NCBI RefSeq assembly: GCF_017302985.1
Contig: NZ_JAFIMU010000004.1
Coordinates: 558,001 to 622,000, forward strand
DNA length: 64,000 bases
Direction: 5' to 3'
From: Corallococcus macrosporus
GTDB taxonomy: Bacteria > Myxococcota > Myxococcia > Myxococcales > Myxococcaceae
Position 1 is the stretch's first letter; every line of letters begins with the position of its first letter. A program made the position numbers and the translations under genes. This document shows, piece by piece, positions 26,521 to 34,124 of the stretch. The notes under the pieces are model-generated. The model was not told the origin of the DNA. It made no database searches and worked only from the letters and a program-made list of their open reading frames with translations.

Positions 26521-29016
26521 ATGAACGAGCGTTACGAGCCGCAGTCGATTGAAGGAAAGTGGCAGACCCGCTGGGAAGAGGAGGGCCTCTTCCGGGCAGG
26601 CAGGCGTCCGGACGCACCCAAGAAGTACGTCCTGGAGATGCTGCCGTACCCCAGCGGCCAGATGCACATGGGGCACGTGCGCAACTACCTCATCGGGGAC
26701 GTCTACGCGCGCTACTACCAGATGCGCGGCTTCGACGTGCTGCACCCCATGGGCTGGGACGCCTTCGGCCTGCCGGCGGAGAACGCGGCCATCAAGGACG
26801 GCGTCCACCCGGTCATCCGCACCCGCGAGAACATCGAGTCGTTCAAGGCGGAGATCAAGACGCTCGGCTACAGCTACGACTGGACGCGCGAGGTCAACAC
26901 CAGCCAGCCGGAGTACTACCGCTGGAACCAGTGGTTCTTCCTCCAGATGCTCGAGCGCGGGCTCGTCTATCGCCGCTTCAGCAAGGTGAACTGGTGCACC
27001 GGCTGCCTCACCGTCATCGCCAATGAGCAGGTGAAGGAAGGCCGCTGCGAGCGCTGCGACTCCGAGGTGCAGGACAAGGAGATGCCCGAGTGGGCGTTCC
27101 GCATCACGAAGTACTCGCAGGACCTGCTCGACGCGCTCGACACGCTCAAGGAGTGGCCGGACCGCATCACCTCCGCCCAGCGCAACTGGATTGGCCGCTC
27201 GGACGGCGCGGAGGTGGACTTCCGCGTGCAGGGGCATGACGCCGCCCTGCGCGTCTTCACCACCCGCGTGGACACGCTCTACGGCTGCACCTACGTGGTG
27301 CTCGCGCCGGACCACAAGCTCGTGGCCCAGGTGACGACGGCGGACCGCCGCGCGGACGTGGACGCGTTCGCGAAGAAGATGGCCGCGCAGAACAAGACGG
27401 AGCGGCTGGGCGAGGACGCGGAGAAGGAGGGCGTCTTCACCGGCGGCTACGCGGTGAACCCCGCCACCGGGCAGGCCGTGCCCATCTGGATCGCCAACTT
27501 CGTGGTGAGCGACTACGGCACCGGCGCGGTGATGAGCGTGCCCGCGCACGACGCCCGCGACTTCGCCTTCGCGCGCAAGTACTCGCTGCCCGTGCGCGTC
27601 GTCATCCAGCCCGCGTCCGGCGACAAGCTCGGCGCCGGGGAGACGCTGGAGGCGGCCTACACGGAGGACGGCGTCCTCGTGGACTCAGGTGACTTCACCG
27701 GCCTGCCTTCGGCCGAGGCGCGCGTGAAGCTGGCCGCGAAGCTGGAGGGGCAGGGGCAGGGCAAGGCGACGGTGACGTACCGCCAGAAGGACTGGGGCTT
27801 CAGCCGCCAGCGCTACTGGGGCACGCCCATCCCCATCGTCTACTGCGAGAAGTGCGACCCGGAGCGCAAGGGCCTCCCCGTCCCGGAGAACCAGCTCCCG
27901 GTGCGGCTGCCGGACATCGACACGCAGGCGGTGCTCACCGGCAAGGGCGAGCCCCCGCTCGCGAAGGTGCCGTCCTTCGTCAACACCACGTGCCCGAAGT
28001 GCGGCGGTCCCGCGCGCCGGGAGACGGAGACGATGGACACGTTCGTCGACTCCTGCTGGTACTTCGCGCGCTACCTGTCGCCGAAGTACGACGCCGCGCC
28101 CTTCGACCCGAAGGAGGGCAAGCGCTGGCTGCCGGTGGACATCTACGTGGGTGGCCCCGAGCACGGCGTGATGCACCTGCTCTACTTCCGGTTCTGGACC
28201 CGCGTGATGAAGCTGCTCGGGCTCTCTCCGGTGGACGAGCCCGTCACGCGGCTGATCACCCAGGGCATCGTCAACGGCGCGGACGGCCGCAAGATGGGCA
28301 AGCGCTACGGCAACGGCGTGGCTCCCAACACCATCGTGGCGAAGTACGGCGCGGACACGGCGCGCACCTACGTGCTCTTCGCGGGCCCGCCGGAGCGTGA
28401 CTTCGACTGGTCCCACGAGCAGGTGGAGGGCGTGTTCCGCTTCCTCAAGCGCGTGTGGACGCTGGCCGCCACGCACCACGCGGTGTCGGCGGAGGCCACG
28501 TACTCGGGCCCCTACGAGGGCAAGGCGCTGGAGACGCGGCGCGCGGCGCACAAGTGCGTCAAGCGCGTGACGGAGGCCATCGAGCGGCTCTCCTTCAACA
28601 CCGCCGTCGCCGGCGTCATGGAGTGCGTGAACGCGCTCTACGCGGTGGGCACGCCGGAGACGCCCGCGGAGAAGGCGGCCATGGGCGAGGCGGTGCGGCT
28701 GCTCGCACGCATCCTCACCCCCATCGCGCCGCACATCGCGGACGAGCTGGCGGAGGCCTACGGCGCGAAGACGTCCAACGTCATGGAGGCCTGGCCGGAG
28801 TTCGACCCGGCGCTGGTGGTGGACGACGTGATTCCGTACGCCGTGCAGGTGAACGGCAAGCTGCGCGCGGAGGTGCGCGTGGCGGCGGACGCGGACGAGG
28901 CGGCGGTGCGCGCGGCGGCGGAGGCGGACGACAAGGTGAAGGCCGCCCTCGAAGGCAAGACGCTGCGCAAGTTCGTCTTCGTCCCCAAGCGGCTGGTCAA
29001 CTTCGTCGTCGGCTGA
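26521..29016 (+). CDS. leuS: Leucyl-tRNA synthetase
   Basis: An 831-residue class Ia synthetase. The HIGH-type motif is PSGQMHMGHVRNYL (about 37-50), and the CP1 editing domain runs from about 215 to 400 with TRVDTLYG. Zinc-like cysteine pairs occur (CTGC...CERC; CEKC...CPKC). The KMSKS loop reads KMGKRYGNG, unusual for this motif. ATG at 26521 is chosen because GAGGAG lies 8 bases upstream; ATG at 26515 would add two residues at poor spacing. C-terminal anticodon and terminal domains are present. Confidence 0.96.
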   Translation: MNERYEPQSIEGKWQTRWEEEGLFRAGRRPDAPKKYVLEMLPYPSGQMHMGHVRNYLIGDVYARYYQMRGFDVLHPMGWDAFGLPAENAAIKDGVHPVIRTRENIESFKAEIKTLGYSYDWTREVNTSQPEYYRWNQWFFLQMLERGLVYRRFSKVNWCTGCLTVIANEQVKEGRCERCDSEVQDKEMPEWAFRITKYSQDLLDALDTLKEWPDRITSAQRNWIGRSDGAEVDFRVQGHDAALRVFTTRVDTLYGCTYVVLAPDHKLVAQVTTADRRADVDAFAKKMAAQNKTERLGEDAEKEGVFTGGYAVNPATGQAVPIWIANFVVSDYGTGAVMSVPAHDARDFAFARKYSLPVRVVIQPASGDKLGAGETLEAAYTEDGVLVDSGDFTGLPSAEARVKLAAKLEGQGQGKATVTYRQKDWGFSRQRYWGTPIPIVYCEKCDPERKGLPVPENQLPVRLPDIDTQAVLTGKGEPPLAKVPSFVNTTCPKCGGPARRETETMDTFVDSCWYFARYLSPKYDAAPFDPKEGKRWLPVDIYVGGPEHGVMHLLYFRFWTRVMKLLGLSPVDEPVTRLITQGIVNGADGRKMGKRYGNGVAPNTIVAKYGADTARTYVLFAGPPERDFDWSHEQVEGVFRFLKRVWTLAATHHAVSAEATYSGPYEGKALETRRAAHKCVKRVTEAIERLSFNTAVAGVMECVNALYAVGTPETPAEKAAMGEAVRLLARILTPIAPHIADELAEAYGAKTSNVMEAWPEFDPALVVDDVIPYAVQVNGKLRAEVRVAADADEAAVRAAAEADDKVKAALEGKTLRKFVFVPKRLVNFVVG

Positions 29017-29039
29017 CGGAAAAGGCAGAGGGAGGGGAA

Positions 29040-29645
29040 GTGCCCGCGGAAGTGCTCGTCATGTGCTCCTCCTGCGGGCGCCCCCAGACGGCGGCCCGGC
29101 GCCGCTGTGCCTTCTGCAACGCGGAGCTGCCGGAGGCGCCCCTGCCGCCCCTGGGCCCGGCGGCCTCGGCCCCGGCGCCCCGCTCCGCCCCGCTGGCGTT
29201 GGACCTGGGCAACCGGCGCACCCTGGCGGTGAGCGACGAACAGCTGTCGTTCCAGGGGCGCCCGGGCGGGGGCCCGGCGCTGGATGTTCCGTGGACGCGG
29301 GTGCGGCGGCTGGAGTGGCACTCGCGCCCGTACCTGGAGGCCCTGGGCCTGCTCGCCTTCACCGCGCTGGGCTTCTTCTGGGCGCCGACGCAGGCCGTGC
29401 GGCTCATGGGCCTGGTGGCGGGCGTCCTCGGCGTGATGCTGACGGGGCTCTACCGTCACCACGGCCTCACCGTGGAGCTGGAGGACGGCACGCGGATGCG
29501 GTGGCCGCTGGGCATGGCGCCGAGGGGCTCCGCCCGCGAGGCACGGCTCCATGCGGCCCGAGCGACGCTGACGGACGCCGCTCGCGTGCGGGGCGTATCG
29601 CTGGCCGGCTCCGACGCGGAGGGGCGGCCCGGGCCCGGTGCTTGA
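29040..29645 (+). CDS. Zinc-ribbon membrane protein, unknown
   Basis: A 201-residue protein with an N-terminal zinc ribbon (CSSC at about 9-12 and CAFC about 23-26), a proline/alanine linker, and a conserved-looking domain with two hydrophobic segments (about 98-118 and 122-140) that resembles bacterial PH-like membrane proteins. The GTG at 29040 has GGAGGGG five bases upstream. It sits 23 bp after leuS. I do not recognise the family, and no function is offered. Confidence 0.75.
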   Translation: MPAEVLVMCSSCGRPQTAARRRCAFCNAELPEAPLPPLGPAASAPAPRSAPLALDLGNRRTLAVSDEQLSFQGRPGGGPALDVPWTRVRRLEWHSRPYLEALGLLAFTALGFFWAPTQAVRLMGLVAGVLGVMLTGLYRHHGLTVELEDGTRMRWPLGMAPRGSAREARLHAARATLTDAARVRGVSLAGSDAEGRPGPGA

Positions 29646-29669
29646 CGGAGGATCGCGGCCGGGTAGGGT
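29642..29669 (+). promoter_or_regulatory. Promoter of lptE, probably giving a leaderless mRNA
   Basis: TTGACG (29642-29647) and TAGGGT (29664-29669) are 16 bp apart, and the lptE ATG at 29678 follows the -10 by only 8 bp. The -35 overlaps the stop codon of the preceding gene. This is the best-supported case of the short-spacing promoters described in the findings, because both boxes are present. Confidence 0.5.
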
Positions 29670-29677
29670 GCGCGCCC

Positions 29678-30199
29678 ATGCGGCCCTCAAGGAACGCGGT
29701 TCAGGCGGGTGCGGTGACGGCGTTCCGGTGGGGCGTGGCGGCGGTGGCGATGCTGGGGGCCGGGTGCGGCTACCGCTTCAGCCCCTGGGGCTCCGCGCTG
29801 CCGGAAGGCACCGGGCAGGTCTGCGCGCCCATCTTCGCCAACGAGACGCCCGAGCCCACGCTGGAGAACCTCTTCACGCGTCACCTGCGGCAGCAGCTCA
29901 TCCAGGCGGGCCGGCTGGCCAGCGCTCCGGGCTGCACGTCCACGATTGAAGGGGCGGTGCTCAACGTCTGGGCATCCCCGACCATCATCCCCAACAACTA
30001 CCGCATCTCCACGACCGTGCGGCTGCGCCTCGTGAAGGAGGGACAGCTGCTGTCGGAGACGGTGGTGTCGGGAACCGAGGACTACCTCCAGGGACGCGGC
30101 AACGTCCTGGAAGCGGAGGCCAACCGACAGGCCGCGCTGGCGCGCCTGGCGGAGCAGCTCATGCACGACGGATACGATCGGCTGGCCAGCACCTGGTGA
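29678..30199 (+). CDS. lptE: LPS assembly lipoprotein LptE-like
   Basis: A 173-residue lipoprotein. A signal peptide ends in LGAGC (C30 expected to be lipidated), followed by GYRFSPWG, the hallmark GYxF start of LptE. The body matches the LptE pattern of F/VPIFxNxTxEP near the N-terminus and an amphipathic C-terminal helix. LptE plugs the LptD barrel in LPS assembly at the outer membrane. LptD is not encoded here. The leuS-lptE-rpsT order resembles that in other proteobacteria. Confidence 0.88.
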   Translation: MRPSRNAVQAGAVTAFRWGVAAVAMLGAGCGYRFSPWGSALPEGTGQVCAPIFANETPEPTLENLFTRHLRQQLIQAGRLASAPGCTSTIEGAVLNVWASPTIIPNNYRISTTVRLRLVKEGQLLSETVVSGTEDYLQGRGNVLEAEANRQAALARLAEQLMHDGYDRLASTW

Positions 30200-30221
30200 G
30201 GACCGGGGAGCCCGGTCCTCA
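30197..30221. terminator. Bidirectional hairpin between lptE and rpsT
   Basis: GAGGACCGGG (30198-30207) and CCCGGTCCTC (30211-30220) are perfectly complementary around a GAG loop, with one more outer pair. It overlaps the lptE stop codon and lies between converging genes (rpsT ends at 30249). No T-tract is present on either strand, so it may act with rho or simply as an mRNA 3'-end structure. Confidence 0.6.
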
Positions 30222-30248
30222 ACGCGCGGTGTGCAACGGAACGACTGA

Positions 30249-30515
30249 CTAGGCCTTCGCCTTCGCGGCGGCCTTGGCCAGCCGGGAGATGCGGCGCGCG
30301 GCGGTGCGCTTGTGGAGGACGCCCTTGCTGGCCGCCTTGTTGAGGGTCTTGGAAGCCGCCTTCAGCGCGTCCGTCGTCTTGGAACCGTCCTTGGAGGCAA
30401 TGGCCTCGCGGGCGGACTTGACGGCGTCCTTCACGGTGGTCCGGACGTTCACGTTCCGGGCACGGCGCTTCAGGGACTGGCGGTGACGCTTCTCTGCAGA
30501 CTTGGTGTTCGCCAA
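30249..30515 (-). CDS. rpsT: 30S ribosomal protein S20 (TTG start)
   Basis: An 88-residue, lysine- and arginine-rich S20 starting with ANTKSAEKRHRQSLKRR, the family start. The initiator is TTG at 30515, with GGAG eight bases upstream. E. coli rpsT also starts at UUG, a feature tied to autogenous control of S20; the same logic could apply here. The length is typical. The gene faces lptE, with the hairpin at 30197-30221 between them. Confidence 0.96.
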   Translation of the reverse strand: MANTKSAEKRHRQSLKRRARNVNVRTTVKDAVKSAREAIASKDGSKTTDALKAASKTLNKAASKGVLHKRTAARRISRLAKAAAKAKA

Positions 30516-30559
30516 GGCAATGCTCCAGCGGAAGGCAAGGCAAGGAAAAAGAGGGGCCG

Positions 30560-30588
30560 TCCTTACTGCGACGCCCCGGTTGCGTCAA
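30560..30588 (-). promoter_or_regulatory. Candidate rpsT promoter
   Basis: On the minus strand TTGACG (30588-30583) and TAAGGA (30565-30560) are 17 bp apart. The leader to the TTG at 30515 would be about 38 nt, pyrimidine-rich (CCTCTTTTTCCTTGCC). It lies in the 161-bp mazG-rpsT gap. Confidence 0.55.
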
Positions 30589-30638
30589 GGTACGCGTGCG
30601 ATCGCGATCAGGATTTCCTGTTCCGGAACGCCCAGGGA

Positions 30639-30659
30639 GCCTCCGGAATGCCTCCGGAA
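30639..30659. repeat. Short tandem repeat in the mazG-rpsT gap
   Basis: GCCTCCGGAA occurs twice in tandem (30639-30648 and 30650-30659), one base apart. The same gap holds the palindromes TTCCGGAA (about 30621-30628) and GATCGCGATC (30600-30609). The function is unknown. Confidence 0.35.
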
Positions 30660-30676
30660 GCCCCAGGCGGAAGGAA

Positions 30677-31861
30677 TCAGGCCGGCGGGGCGGCGTATTC
30701 CCAGCGCAGTCCGGCCGGATCCAGGAACTGGAAGCCCGCCGCGGAGCTGGAACCCGCCACCAGCCGCTCGGGATGATGGGCCCGGAACAGCTCCAGCAGC
30801 CGTCCCACGGCGGCCGGGGAGGGCGCCTCCAGGGTGAGCGCCACGGAAGCGGCCGCCGGCCCCTGGGCGCCCGGCGTGAAGACGAGCCCCAGGCCCGCGC
30901 CCGTGTAGGCCGCCGTGCCTTCCGGCGAACGCGTGGAACTCCAACCCAGCCAGGAGGCCACGGTGTCCCAGAAGGCCCGCTGGGCCGCCACGTCCGGTAC
31001 GGCCAGGCGCAGGGTGGCCACGGACGCGCGCGGCGGGTGGGCCGGCGGGGGCAGCGCCTTCTCCACGGCCTTGGCGGCCTGCCAGTGGCGCTCCATGTGC
31101 TCCAGCGTGGCGCCGCCGAAGGGGACGCCCTCCTCGTTCAGCTTCGCCTCGATGTACTGGAAGCGGCTGACGAAGCGGCGGGTGGCCATGCGCAGCGCGT
31201 CCTCCGCCGGCGTCTTCACGAAGCGGGCGAGGTTCGCGAGCGAGAACAGCACGTCCCCCAGCTCATGCTCGATGGCGTCCCGGCCGCCCGACGCGATGGC
31301 CTCGTCCAGCTCGCGCAGCTCCTCCTCCAGCTTGCCGCGCACGCCGGCCAGGTCCGGCCAGTCGAACCCGATGCGGCTGGCCTTCTCCGTGAGCCGCTCG
31401 GCGCGCAGCAGGGACGGGGCCGCGGTGGGCACGCCGTCCAGCACGGAGCCCGCGCGCCCCGTCTTCTTCTTGCGCTCCTCCGCCTTCAGCTGCGCCCAGT
31501 TGGCCAGCACCTGCTCGGCGCCCTTCACCTGCTGATCACCGAACACGTGCGGATGGCGGCTGGTGATCTTGTCGCTGATCGCCGCGCACACGTCCGCCAT
31601 CGTGAACTCGCCCAGCTCCGCCGCCAGCTGCGCGTGGAAGACGATCTGGAAGAGCAGATCGCCCAGCTCCTCACACAGGGGCCGCCAGGGGCCGCCGTCG
31701 GATACGCGGTCCATCTCGTCCAGGACCTCGAATGCCTCCTCGGTCAGGTAGGGACGCAGCGAGCGCAGGTCCTGCTCGCGGTCCCACGGGCAGCCGCCCT
31801 CGGCCCTGAGCCGCCGCATGATCTCCACCAGTCGTTCCAGCTCTGTTCCAGGCGCCGCCAT
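30677..31861 (-). CDS. mazG: MazG nucleotide pyrophosphohydrolase fused to a VOC-like domain
   Basis: A 394-residue protein. Residues 1-270 are a full two-domain MazG (RLRAEGGCPWDREQ, EEAFEVLDEMD, ELGDLLFQIVFHAQ; then EEELRELDEAI and ELGDVLFSLANLARF). This part should hydrolyse NTPs to NMP and PPi. Residues about 280-394 add a VOC/glyoxalase-like fold, with LRLAVPDVAAQRAFWDTVASWLG at the start and FQFLDPAGLRWEY at the end. Typical MazG ends near 270. The usual metal histidine in the VOC first strand is not obvious. The start at 31861 has GGGAG upstream. Confidence 0.92.
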   Translation of the reverse strand: MAAPGTELERLVEIMRRLRAEGGCPWDREQDLRSLRPYLTEEAFEVLDEMDRVSDGGPWRPLCEELGDLLFQIVFHAQLAAELGEFTMADVCAAISDKITSRHPHVFGDQQVKGAEQVLANWAQLKAEERKKKTGRAGSVLDGVPTAAPSLLRAERLTEKASRIGFDWPDLAGVRGKLEEELRELDEAIASGGRDAIEHELGDVLFSLANLARFVKTPAEDALRMATRRFVSRFQYIEAKLNEEGVPFGGATLEHMERHWQAAKAVEKALPPPAHPPRASVATLRLAVPDVAAQRAFWDTVASWLGWSSTRSPEGTAAYTGAGLGLVFTPGAQGPAAASVALTLEAPSPAAVGRLLELFRAHHPERLVAGSSSAAGFQFLDPAGLRWEYAAPPA

Positions 31862-31927
31862 TCATTCACTCCCGAGCAAATCCCCCGCCGCGCGCTCCTG
31901 TAGCACGGGCACCGGGCACCACATGAT

Positions 31928-31956
31928 TTCGGATCGTCCGCCCTGTCGCCTATCAT
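31928..31956 (+). promoter_or_regulatory. Possible promoter for the TPR/zinc protein gene
   Basis: TTCGGA (31928-31933) and TATCAT (31951-31956) are 17 bp apart; the ATG at 31968 follows the -10 by 11 bp, giving a very short leader. The -35 is weak. Confidence 0.3.
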
Positions 31957-31967
31957 CGGACGCCCGG

Positions 31968-34121
31968 ATGCTCCGCTCGTTCCTCGGCCTGTGTTGCAGC
32001 CTCGTGCTGCTTGTCCCCGCGCGTGCCCCTGCGTTGACGCAGGAGCCGCTCCTGCGCATCGAGGAGAAGGTCATCGAGCCTGAGCCGGACCCCAGCGTCT
32101 TCCGTGCCACGGAGGATGATCCGCAGGACGAGTCCACCTCCGACGAGGCCGAGGAACCGGAGCCCGAGGCCCGCCCCGACACCCGCCGGCGCGTCATCGC
32201 CCCGCCGCCCGTCAAGCCCGCGGCCCCCGCTGAAGCCGCGCCCCCGCCCGTCGTCGTCCCGGCCCGTCCCGCCGTCACCCCGGTGATGGCCCCGAAGGTG
32301 ACGGACGCGGAGCTGCTGGCGGTCTGGGAGAAGTGGAAGGCGGCCCGCTCGCGCAACGACCTCGCGGCGGCGGAGGCGGCCCAGAAGGAGCTGCTCACGC
32401 TGCGCGCGGAGGTGCTCGCCTCCGACCTGGAACCGCTGAGCATGGGCTTCGTGCGCGAGGCCGGGGTGCGCCGCCGCGCCGGGGACCTGACGGGCGCGCT
32501 CGCGCTCCTGGACGTGGCCGTGGCCCTGTCACCGGGGCTGCCCGCCGCGCGCTTCGCCCGGGCGGAGACGTACGTGGTGGAGGATCCGCTGAACGTGCCG
32601 CGCGGGCTGGGGGAGTGGAAGACCGCGCTCGTGACGCTGGCGAAGGACGCGAGATACCGCAGGCCCGCGCTCACGGACCTGGGCGCGCTGGTGCTCGCGG
32701 CGTGGGCGGCCACGGCGGTGGCGGTGGTCGCGGTGCTCTTCCTGCGGCGGATCCGCTACGCGCTGCATGACTTCCACCACCTGTTCCCCCGGGCCGTGAC
32801 GCGCTGGCAGTCGGGCCTGCTGGGCCTGCTGCTGCTGGCGCTGCCCCTGGTGCTGGGCGCGGGGCTGGTGCCGGTGCTGCTCGTGCTCTTCGCCTCGGTG
32901 GCGCTGTACGTGGGCCGCGCCGAGCGCTGGGTGGCCGCGGTGCTGCTCGTGGGCCTGGGCGTGATGCCGCTCGCCGCGGGGGCGCTGGCGCGCTTCACCG
33001 TCTTCGCCGGCACGCCCGCGGAGGACGTCTACCTGCTGGAGCGCGGAGGCCTGTCCGCGGAAGGCGCCGCCGCCCGGGTGCGCGCCCGCGCGGAGGCGCG
33101 CACCGCCCGCTTCCAGGAGCTGGGGGCGCTGGCCTGGTACGAGTCCCGCCGGGGCCTCCTGGAGGAGGCGAGGGCGGACTTCAAGGCCGCCTCCGCCCTG
33201 AGGGAAGGCGACGCGCGGATGCTCACGCGCTTCGGCAACGCGCTCATGGGCCTGGGCGACGTGGACGGCGCGGTGCTCCTCTACACGCAGGCGTCCAAGG
33301 CGGATCCGTCCATGGCGGCGCCGCACTACAACCTGGGGCAGGTGTACCGGCGCCGGGCGCGGCTCTTGCCGGATGATCAGCTGGGCAAGGAGCTGGACCG
33401 CTCCACCTCCGCCATCGCCACCGCGCAGTCGCTGGATGAAACGCTCCTGCGCCGGGAGCCGCCGCCGGAGGACCGCCCGCTGCTCAACCTCCTGCTCCTG
33501 TCCCCGACGGTGCCCGAGCGCGACTGGATGGACCTGGCGGACGGCACCCAGGAGGGCGCTCGCGTGGAGTCGCAGGTGGGCCGCTGGCTGTCGCCCGTCC
33601 TGCCGGCGGGCCCGGTGGGCTGGGGCGTGGCCGCGGGGCTCGCGGCGCTGGCCGCCGTCTTCGGCGAGGCCTCCCGGCGCATGAAGGCGTCGCGCGGCTG
33701 CGAGCGGTGCGGCCGCGCGGTGTGCCAGCGCTGCGACAAGGACCTGGGCGTGGGCAGCGCGATGTGCGGCCAGTGCGTCCACGTCTACGCGCGCAAGAGC
33801 CAGGTGCCCAAGGAGCTGCGCTCGCGCAAGCAGGGCGAGGTGGAGCGCCACCAGGCCTGGACGAAGCGGGTCACGTACGCGCTGGGCGGACTGGTGTCCG
33901 GCGCGGGCCACGTGGGCGCGGGCCTGCCGGTGCGCGGCGCCCTCTACGCCTTCGTGTTCAGCTTCGCGGTGGCCGCGCTGGTGCTGCACCGCGGCCTCGT
34001 CCGCACGCCGTACGGGGACGCGCCGCTGTACTTGAAGCTCGTGCCCGCGGGCACGGTCCTGTTCTTCGTCTACCTGCTGACCCTGCGCGGCCTGCGCCGC
34101 CTCCAGCGGGGGGAGGCCTGA
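31968..34121 (+). CDS. Membrane TPR protein with zinc finger, unknown
   Basis: A 717-residue protein. A signal or anchor (LLGLCCSLVLLV) is followed by a Pro/Glu-rich stretch (about 40-100), two TPR-like blocks (about 105-195 and 360-500), and hydrophobic segments near 240-345 and 605-705. Between them lies a cysteine finger, CERCGRAVCQRCDKD followed by CGQC, with six cysteines in CxxC pairs. No enzyme motif was found. The chosen ATG gives the signal-like N-terminus; the longer in-frame ORF from 31818 overlaps mazG on the other strand. It ends 3 bp before the DUF4388 gene, so the two are likely co-transcribed. Confidence 0.8.
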   Translation: MLRSFLGLCCSLVLLVPARAPALTQEPLLRIEEKVIEPEPDPSVFRATEDDPQDESTSDEAEEPEPEARPDTRRRVIAPPPVKPAAPAEAAPPPVVVPARPAVTPVMAPKVTDAELLAVWEKWKAARSRNDLAAAEAAQKELLTLRAEVLASDLEPLSMGFVREAGVRRRAGDLTGALALLDVAVALSPGLPAARFARAETYVVEDPLNVPRGLGEWKTALVTLAKDARYRRPALTDLGALVLAAWAATAVAVVAVLFLRRIRYALHDFHHLFPRAVTRWQSGLLGLLLLALPLVLGAGLVPVLLVLFASVALYVGRAERWVAAVLLVGLGVMPLAAGALARFTVFAGTPAEDVYLLERGGLSAEGAAARVRARAEARTARFQELGALAWYESRRGLLEEARADFKAASALREGDARMLTRFGNALMGLGDVDGAVLLYTQASKADPSMAAPHYNLGQVYRRRARLLPDDQLGKELDRSTSAIATAQSLDETLLRREPPPEDRPLLNLLLLSPTVPERDWMDLADGTQEGARVESQVGRWLSPVLPAGPVGWGVAAGLAALAAVFGEASRRMKASRGCERCGRAVCQRCDKDLGVGSAMCGQCVHVYARKSQVPKELRSRKQGEVERHQAWTKRVTYALGGLVSGAGHVGAGLPVRGALYAFVFSFAVAALVLHRGLVRTPYGDAPLYLKLVPAGTVLFFVYLLTLRGLRRLQRGEA

Positions 34122-34124
34122 GCC

